From the NCBI GenBank assembly GCA_946479125.1, contig CAMLET010000031.1:1-13117 (forward strand): DNA of 13,117 nucleotides, written 5' to 3'. The DNA is from an uncultured Flavobacteriales bacterium (GTDB lineage Bacteria; Bacteroidota; Bacteroidia; Flavobacteriales; Crocinitomicaceae). This document shows positions 1-5,569 of this stretch, piece by piece; positions within the stretch are counted from its first letter, which is position 1; each line of letters opens with the position of its first letter. Both the position numbers and the translations under genes were made by a program. Below the pieces are notes generated by a model. The model was not told where the DNA came from. It made no database searches and saw only the letters and a program-made list of their open reading frames with translations.

Positions 1-36
1 AAACTAGCATCTCGGCTACGCTCGATGACCTAGTTT
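1..36. repeat. Imperfect hairpin with a conserved-type loop, intergenic
   Basis: The arms AAACTAG (1-7) and CTAGTTT (30-36) pair perfectly. A second inner pairing is CATC (8-11) with GATG (24-27), with A28-C29 bulged. The 12-base loop (12-23) is TCGGCTACGCTC. A short T run follows on the plus strand (34-37), so it could end transcription of a rightward gene lying left of the window. Its loop is nearly the reverse complement of the loop of the next hairpin (71-82), suggesting two inverted members of one dispersed palindromic repeat family. From memory, sequences of this type are frequent between genes in flavobacterial genomes, but the copy number cannot be checked here. Confidence 0.55.
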
Positions 37-60
37 TCCTAACTGAATATTTGTCTTAGA

Positions 61-92
61 AAAGGTGGCTGAGCGGAGTCGAAGTCACCTTT
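61..92 (-). terminator. Hairpin terminator / dispersed palindrome after the carboxylase gene
   Basis: AAAGGTGGCT (61-70) pairs with AGTCACCTTT (83-92) over 10 bp with one G-U pair. The loop is GAGCGGAGTCGA (71-82). It starts 7 bases beyond the stop codon of the minus-strand carboxylase gene, and on that strand the stem runs into a TTTTCT tract, so it fits a Rho-independent terminator. The loop core looks like a palindromic repeat common in flavobacterial intergenic regions (recollection, not checked), so it may be a mobile or REP-like element used as a terminator. Confidence 0.65.
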
Positions 93-98
93 AGAATT

Positions 99-1643
99 TT
101 AAAGAGGTATGTTCCCGTGTTTCTTTTTCGGAAGCGATTCGCTCTTCTTTTCCAACATCTTGAATGCCTGAATCAACTTATTTCGCGTTTCTTCCGGTAA
201 GATTACATCATCTACAATTCCGCGTTCTGCAGCACGGTATGGATTTGCGAACGTTTCAGCGTATTCAGCTTCTTTTTCTTTCCATTTTGCTTCTTTATCT
301 TCTGCAGCGGCAATTTCACTTTTAAAAATAATTTCAGCTGCACCTTTTGCACCCATTACTGCAATTTCTGCAGTTGGCCATGCGAAATTGATATCAGCTC
401 CAATATTCTTTGAGTTCATTACGTCGAATGCACCACCGTAAGCTTTGCGAGTGATAACTGTAATTCTTGGAACAGTTGCCTCAGAGAAAGCGTAAAGTAA
501 TTTCGCTCCGTGAGTAATAATTCCTCGCCATTCCTGATCTGTTCCGGGTAAGAATCCAGGAACGTCTTCCAAAACAAGCAACGGAATATTGAACGAATCA
601 CAGAAACGAACGAATCGTCCACCTTTTCTTGACGAGTCAATATCCAATACTCCAGCCATTGAAGCTGGTTGGTTTGCAATAACTCCAATTGAACGTCCAT
701 CCAAGCGCGCAAAACCAACTACTATATTAGTTGCGAAATCTGGCTGAACTTCAGTAAACGTATCGTCATCAATAATACAATCAAGCACTTCACGAATATC
801 GTAAGGTGAATTTGCATTATCAGGAACTATATTTTTAATTTTATTTAGCTTGTCTACCGAGAACGGAGCCATCGAGTAATTCGGTGCCAATTCCATCCAG
901 TTTTGAGGCATGTAAGTCATCAATTCTCTTACTTTTCTCAAACACTCCACATCGTTCGCAGCGGTGAAATGATTTACTCCACTTTTCTCAGCATGTGCTT
1001 TTGCTCCGCCTAGATCTTCAGAGCTTACTTCTTCATGGGTTACTGTTTTTACAACGTTTGGTCCGGTTACAAACATGTAAGAAGTATCCTCCACCATAAA
1101 AACGAAATCGGTCAATGCCGGACTATAAACCGCACCACCAGCACATGGTCCCATGATCACTGAAATTTGTGGAACCACTCCGGAAGCTCTTGTGTTTCTG
1201 TAGAAAATATCGGCGTAACCTGCCAATGAAACAACTCCTTCCTGAATTCGTGCACCACCAGAATCGTTCAATCCAATTACCGGTGCTCCGTTTTTAACGG
1301 CTAAGTCGAGAACTTTACAGATTTTCTGTGCATGTGTTTCCGAAAGCGATCCACCAAGAACAGTGAAATCCTGAGAGAAAACGTAAACCGTTCTTCCATG
1401 AATTGTTCCGTAACCAGTTACAACTCCGTCACCCGGACTTTTCAATTTATCCAATCCGAAAGAGGTTGCTCTATGCTCAACAAACATTCCGATTTCATTG
1501 AAAGAACCTTCGTCCAACAAAAGTGTCACACGTTCACGTGCAGTCAATTTACCTTGCTGATGTTGCTTATCAATTCTAGCTTGTCCACCACCAACTTGTG
1601 CAGCCTCACGTCTTTCAATCAATTCTTGCGAGCGATCTTTCAT
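99..1643 (-). CDS. Acyl-CoA (probably propionyl-CoA) carboxylase, carboxyltransferase beta subunit
   Basis: A 514-residue biotin-dependent carboxyltransferase subunit that moves the carboxyl group from carboxybiotin to an acyl-CoA, in the cytoplasm. Family hallmarks visible in order are [80 protein letters not shown] and [11 protein letters not shown]. The length matches PccB and the alpha subunit of methylmalonyl-CoA decarboxylase. Asp407 in YGGAFDVM is at the position that, as I recall for actinobacterial enzymes, is Asp in propionyl-CoA and Ile in acetyl-CoA carboxylases, which favours propionyl-CoA. The ATG at 1643 is chosen because an in-frame ATG at 1676 lies upstream of the promoter's -7 box and adds a basic, non-family extension. 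No biotin carboxylase or biotin carrier gene is in the window, so its partner must be encoded elsewhere. Exact substrate and direction (carboxylation or decarboxylation) are inferred. Confidence 0.93.
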   Translation of the reverse strand: MKDRSQELIERREAAQVGGGQARIDKQHQQGKLTARERVTLLLDEGSFNEIGMFVEHRATSFGLDKLKSPGDGVVTGYGTIHGRTVYVFSQDFTVLGGSLSETHAQKICKVLDLAVKNGAPVIGLNDSGGARIQEGVVSLAGYADIFYRNTRASGVVPQISVIMGPCAGGAVYSPALTDFVFMVEDTSYMFVTGPNVVKTVTHEEVSSEDLGGAKAHAEKSGVNHFTAANDVECLRKVRELMTYMPQNWMELAPNYSMAPFSVDKLNKIKNIVPDNANSPYDIREVLDCIIDDDTFTEVQPDFATNIVVGFARLDGRSIGVIANQPASMAGVLDIDSSRKGGRFVRFCDSFNIPLLVLEDVPGFLPGTDQEWRGIITHGAKLLYAFSEATVPRITVITRKAYGGAFDVMNSKNIGADINFAWPTAEIAVMGAKGAAEIIFKSEIAAAEDKEAKWKEKEAEYAETFANPYRAAERGIVDDVILPEETRNKLIQAFKMLEKKSESLPKKKHGNIPL

Positions 1644-1665
1644 TTTCTTTCGTTTTCGAGAAGAA

Positions 1666-1695
1666 CAAAGATACATTTTCGCTTAAAGACAACAA
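1666..1695 (-). promoter_or_regulatory. Bacteroidota-type promoter of the carboxylase gene
   Basis: On the minus strand, TTG (1693-1695) is followed by 19 bases and then TATCTTTG (1673-1666), an exact match to TAnnTTTG. Transcription would begin near 1660, leaving a leader of only about 15 bases before the ATG at 1643. The leader ends in an A-rich stretch without a Shine-Dalgarno sequence, as usual in this phylum. Confidence 0.75.
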
Positions 1696-1751
1696 GCGAG
1701 TTGGAGGTTTGGGTGTTATTTTTCTGTATCCCTTGCTATACCATCGATGAA

Positions 1752-1778
1752 CGGGATTTCCCGATTTCCCGAAATTCC
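1752..1778. promoter_or_regulatory. Operator-like repeats in the divergent spacer
   Basis: The octamer GATTTCCC occurs twice in direct succession (1755-1762 and 1763-1770), followed by a related GAAATTCC (1771-1778). The first copy also forms an inverted repeat, CGGGA-TT-TCCCG (1752-1763). The block lies between the two divergent promoters, roughly 50 bp upstream of the ileS -33 position and 60 bp upstream of the carboxylase one. It could bind a regulator, but no regulator gene is nearby and function is inferred from layout only. Confidence 0.3.
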
Positions 1779-1803
1779 TTGAAAATCTGCCCAATATCTG
1801 AGG

Positions 1804-1833
1804 TTATTTTCCGCTCGGAAATCATTATCTTTG
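1804..1833 (+). promoter_or_regulatory. Bacteroidota-type promoter of ileS
   Basis: TATCTTTG (1826-1833) matches TAnnTTTG exactly. At the expected 19-base spacing lies TTA (1804-1806), a one-base departure from the usual TTG. Transcription would start near 1840, giving a leader of about 60 bases. Confidence 0.65.
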
Positions 1834-1842
1834 CACGCTTCT

Positions 1843-1865
1843 ATCCTGATTGTTTTCAGGATTTT
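1843..1865 (+). promoter_or_regulatory. Small hairpin in the ileS leader
   Basis: ATCCTGA (1843-1849) and TCAGGAT (1856-1862) form a perfect 7-bp stem with a TTGTTT loop, directly after the inferred transcription start. The stem is followed by TTT (1863-1865) and then G. This could be a weak attenuator or an mRNA-stabilising 5' hairpin. There is no T-box and no leader peptide: the only ATG in the leader (1867) is ATG-CCT-TAA. Confidence 0.35.
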
Positions 1866-1900
1866 GATGCCTTAATTCCTCTTAATTTAAGTTGAAGACC

Positions 1901-4900
1901 ATGAGTCAAAAGTATAATGAGTATTCCGGATTGAACCTGCCAAACGTGGCGCAATCCGTATTGGAAAAGTGGAAAAACGAAAAAGTGTTCGAAGCATCTA
2001 TTACATCTCGTGATGGAGCTAAACCGTTCGTTTTCTTTGAAGGTCCGCCATCTGCAAATGGTTTACCAGGAATTCACCACGTAATGGCTCGTTCTATTAA
2101 AGACATTTTTTGTCGTTACAAAACACTTAAAGGTTTTCAAGTTAAGCGTAAAGCAGGATGGGATACACATGGTTTACCAGTTGAACTTGGTGTTGAGAAA
2201 GAATTAGGGATCACAAAAGAAGATATCGGAAAGAAAATTTCTGTTGAAGATTACAACAAAGCTTGTCGTGAGGCAGTAATGCGTTACACAGATATTTGGA
2301 ATCGTTTGACAGAACAAATGGGTTATTGGGTGGATATGGATGATCCATATATTACTTACCAACCCAAATACATGGAATCGGTTTGGTGGTTGCTTGGTGA
2401 ATTGTACAATAAGAATTTGTTGTATAAGGGTTATACGATCCAGCCATATTCTCCTGCAGCAGGAACTGGACTTTCATCTCACGAATTGAATCAGCCCGGT
2501 TGTTACCGTGATGTGAAAGACACGACGGTTGTTGCGCAATTCAAAATCTCTGATGGTCAAAAATTGCCAGTCGGGGCGAATAATGATTCGCCCGTACAGC
2601 AATTCTTCCTTGCCTGGACAACCACACCGTGGACGCTTTCTTCAAACACTGCATTGTGCGTTGGACCAAATATCGAATACGTTTTGGTTTCAACGTTTAA
2701 TCAATATACACACGAACCAGTTCAGGTTGTTCTTGCAAAAGCTTTGATTGGAAATCATTTTGGGAAAGGTTTCGTTCAAGCTGAATCTGAAAGTGATTTT
2801 GCCAATTACGATAAAGCTGGTAAGAATATTCCGTTTAAAGTGCTTGGTGAATGCAAAGGTTCTGACTTGGTCGGAATACGTTACGAACAACTTTTGCCAG
2901 GAGTTCTTCCTGCTGAAAATGCAGAAGAAGCGTTCAGAGTAATTTCAGGTGATTTCGTTACAACCGCTGATGGAACTGGAATTGTTCATATTGCTCCAAC
3001 CTTTGGTGCGGACGATGCGAAAGTTGCGAAAGAAGCTGGTGTTCCTGCAATGTTAATTAACGACGAAAATGGAAACCTTGTTCCATTGGTTGATTTGCAA
3101 GGTCGTTTCAGAAAAGAGGTTGCTCATTGGGCTGGAATGTACGTGAAGAACGAATATTACGCTGATGATCAAAAACCGGAGAAATCTGTTGATGTATTAA
3201 TCTCAATTCATTTGAAAGAGGAGAATCGTGCATTCAAAGTGGAGAAATACGAACACAGCTATCCGCATTGTTGGAGAACCGATAAACCAGTATTGTATTA
3301 TCCATTGGATTCATGGTTCATCAAGGTGACAGATGTTAAAGAACGAATGATCGCGTTGAACGATACGATTAACTGGAAACCGGCTTCAACTGGAACTGGT
3401 CGTTTTGGTGAATGGTTGAAGAATGCCAATGATTGGAACTTGTCGCGTTCGCGTTACTGGGGAATTCCAATTCCAATTTGGTCAACAGAAGAAGGTGACG
3501 AAAGAATCTGTATTTCGTCGGTTGAACAATTGAAAGCGGAATGTGATAAAGCAGTTGCTGCTGGAGTAATGACTTCAAATCCATTAGCCGATTTCGTTCC
3601 GAATGATATGTCGGAAGAGAATTATGCGAAGATTGATTTACATAAGAATTACGTTGACGAAATTACCTTGGTAAGTGCTTCCGGGAAACCAATGAAGCGC
3701 GAAAGTGATTTGATCGATGTGTGGTTCGATTCGGGAGCAATGCCTTATGCTCAGTGGCATTATCCATTCGAGAACAAAGAATTGATTGATAACGGAACTT
3801 CTTATCCTGCTGATTTCATTGCGGAAGGTGTTGACCAAACACGTGGATGGTTTTATACTTTGCATGCAATTGCAACTATGGCTTTTGATTCCGTAGCTTA
3901 CAAGAATGTAGTTTCGAATGGTTTGGTTCTGGACAAGAACGGACAAAAGATGTCGAAACGTTTAGGAAATGCTGTTGAGCCTTTTGAAACATTGGCGAAA
4001 TATGGTCCGGATGCCACGCGTTGGTATATGATCACAAATGCGCAGCCGTGGGACAACCTGAAATTCGATGTTGATGGAATTACAGAAGTTCAGCGTAAAT
4101 TCTTCGGAACGCTTTACAATACGTATTCATTCTTTGCGCTTTATGCAAACATTGATGGTTTCAATTACAGTGAAGCAGATATTGCGATCAACGAACGACC
4201 GGAAATTGACCGTTGGATTATTTCGAAATTGAATACGCTTGTAGCGCAAGTTGATGAGGCATATGGTTATTATGAACCAACAAAAGCTGGGCGTTTGATC
4301 CAGGATTTCGTTTCAGATCAGTTGTCGAACTGGTACGTGCGTTTGTGTAGAAGACGTTTCTGGAAAGGTGATTATACTCAGGACAAAATTTCTGCTTATC
4401 AGACATTATATACTTGTTTGGAAACCGTTGCTTTGCTGAGTTCTCCAATTGCTCCGTTCTACACAGATGTTTTGTTCAATGATTTGAACGCTATTAGTGG
4501 AAAGCACAAAGTAAATTCAGTTCATTTGGCCTTGTTCCCGGTTTCGAACAAGGAATTGATCGATGTTGAATTGGAAGATCAAATGGAAATTGCCCAAAAT
4601 GTTTCTTCGTTGGTTCTTGGTTTACGTAAAAAGGAAAAAATCCGTGTTCGTCAGCCGTTGCAAAAAATCATGGTTCCTATTTTGGATGAACACTTTGCAA
4701 CCAACATTAAGCACATTCAGGAGTTGATCCTTTCAGAGGTAAATGTGAAGGAATTGGAATTGTTGGCGCATGAGAACAATGTTTTCGTGAAGTCGATCAA
4801 GCCAAACTTTAAAACCATAGGGCCGAAATACGGAAAGCAAATGAAAGCTATTGCGGCGGTTGTTGCCCAAATGGATCAACACGCCATTGCAGAAGTAGAA

Positions 4901-5320
4901 ACAAATAAAGGCTGGACTGGACAAATTGAAGGCGAAACCATTGAATTGATCGCTGAAGATTTCGAGATCAGAGCTGAAGATATTCCAGGATGGTTAGTTG
5001 CTTCAGATTATGGTTTAACAGTTGCCCTTGACAATACAATTACAGATGATCTTCGTATGGAAGGTATCGCCAGAGAATTGGTGAACAGAATTCAAAATCT
5101 TCGAAAAGATTCAGGTTTAGAAATTACCGACCGAATTTCATTGGTGATTGAATGTTCAGAAGAATTGAAACAAGCAATTCTTACCAACGAAGAATACGTG
5201 AGAAACGAAGTTCTGGCGACTGAAATCACTTTTGGAAATGATGCAGATGCCATTTCTATAGATTTGGTTGAAGAAGGAGATACGAAACTTGCGCTGAGAA
5301 AAGCGGTTCTATCACTTTAA
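1901..5320 (+). CDS. ileS: Isoleucyl-tRNA synthetase, IleRS2 type
   Basis: A 1139-residue class I synthetase that charges tRNA-Ile with isoleucine in the cytoplasm. The Rossmann catalytic core begins at FFEGPPSANG (45-54) and carries GIHH at 57-60 in place of the usual HIGH order. GWDTHGLPVE follows. The CP1 editing domain shows TTTPWT (240-245) and GTGIVHIAP (358-366) with the GADD segment (369-372), so post-transfer editing of misacylated valine is probably intact. WFDSG, DQTRGW and KMSKR (683-687) complete the active site. The C-terminal part is the anticodon-binding helical domain and a distal extension. Length and motifs fit the eukaryote-like IleRS2 group, which is associated with natural mupirocin resistance. 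The ATG at 1901 is preferred over an in-frame TTG at 1892, which lacks a ribosome-binding sequence. It appears to be a single-gene unit between its own promoter and terminator. Confidence 0.97.
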   Translation: MSQKYNEYSGLNLPNVAQSVLEKWKNEKVFEASITSRDGAKPFVFFEGPPSANGLPGIHHVMARSIKDIFCRYKTLKGFQVKRKAGWDTHGLPVELGVEKELGITKEDIGKKISVEDYNKACREAVMRYTDIWNRLTEQMGYWVDMDDPYITYQPKYMESVWWLLGELYNKNLLYKGYTIQPYSPAAGTGLSSHELNQPGCYRDVKDTTVVAQFKISDGQKLPVGANNDSPVQQFFLAWTTTPWTLSSNTALCVGPNIEYVLVSTFNQYTHEPVQVVLAKALIGNHFGKGFVQAESESDFANYDKAGKNIPFKVLGECKGSDLVGIRYEQLLPGVLPAENAEEAFRVISGDFVTTADGTGIVHIAPTFGADDAKVAKEAGVPAMLINDENGNLVPLVDLQGRFRKEVAHWAGMYVKNEYYADDQKPEKSVDVLISIHLKEENRAFKVEKYEHSYPHCWRTDKPVLYYPLDSWFIKVTDVKERMIALNDTINWKPASTGTGRFGEWLKNANDWNLSRSRYWGIPIPIWSTEEGDERICISSVEQLKAECDKAVAAGVMTSNPLADFVPNDMSEENYAKIDLHKNYVDEITLVSASGKPMKRESDLIDVWFDSGAMPYAQWHYPFENKELIDNGTSYPADFIAEGVDQTRGWFYTLHAIATMAFDSVAYKNVVSNGLVLDKNGQKMSKRLGNAVEPFETLAKYGPDATRWYMITNAQPWDNLKFDVDGITEVQRKFFGTLYNTYSFFALYANIDGFNYSEADIAINERPEIDRWIISKLNTLVAQVDEAYGYYEPTKAGRLIQDFVSDQLSNWYVRLCRRRFWKGDYTQDKISAYQTLYTCLETVALLSSPIAPFYTDVLFNDLNAISGKHKVNSVHLALFPVSNKELIDVELEDQMEIAQNVSSLVLGLRKKEKIRVRQPLQKIMVPILDEHFATNIKHIQELILSEVNVKELELLAHENNVFVKSIKPNFKTIGPKYGKQMKAIAAVVAQMDQHAIAEVETNKGWTGQIEGETIELIAEDFEIRAEDIPGWLVASDYGLTVALDNTITDDLRMEGIARELVNRIQNLRKDSGLEITDRISLVIECSEELKQAILTNEEYVRNEVLATEITFGNDADAISIDLVEEGDTKLALRKAVLSL

Positions 5321-5328
5321 AACATAGC

Positions 5329-5359
5329 AAAGTCGAGGCAGTTTTGTCTCGACTTTTTT
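5329..5359 (+). terminator. Rho-independent terminator of ileS
   Basis: AAAGTCGAGGCA (5329-5340) pairs with TGTCTCGACTTT (5345-5356) over 12 bp with one G-U pair around a four-base loop. A run of T continues to 5359. It begins 9 bases after the ileS stop codon. Confidence 0.9.
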
Positions 5360-5569
5360 CTGTAATTATTAGCATATCAAGAAATAACAGATTATTCACT
5401 TAACTAGGCTTGAAATGTTAAAATTTAAATCGATTGCTTTTTTTTGTATAAATTAGGGTCGCAAACCCGATTTATTACTACTGCTACTAGAGGCTACTCT
5501 AAATCAATTCGCAAGAATTTCTATACAGGAGTTATTACATCGAGTTGCACTCAATTAATAACTATTTAT
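5360..5569 (+). other. AT-rich leader region ahead of the T9SS protein gene
   Basis: About 210 bases with no credible gene. It must contain the promoter of the downstream secreted-protein gene, since a strong terminator precedes it, but I see no clean TTG-N19-TAnnTTTG pair. The nearest match is TAGGCTTG (5405-5412), with one mismatch and no -33 partner. An eight-base T tract (5438-5445) is present. An open frame runs in from a TTG at 5444, but it encodes a polar segment in front of the obvious signal peptide and is not considered coding. Confidence 0.4.

Noticed and set aside
1..36. CRISPR or tRNA-like structure at the left edge
   Set aside because: There is no regular repeat-spacer pattern and no cloverleaf; the bases are explained by simple hairpins.
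1332..1895. 187-codon plus-strand open frame overlapping the carboxylase gene and the divergent spacer
   Set aside because: It lies antisense to a strongly conserved carboxyltransferase, its translation is Ser/Phe/Cys-rich with no motif, and it would run over both promoters.
1840..1900. Leader peptide or T-box controlling ileS
   Set aside because: The only ATG gives ATG-CCT-TAA with no Ile codons, and no T-box sequence or specifier structure is visible in the roughly 60-base leader.
5444..5569. 42-residue N-terminal extension of the T9SS protein from a TTG codon
   Set aside because: The extension is polar and basic and would bury a textbook signal peptide starting at the ATG at 5570.
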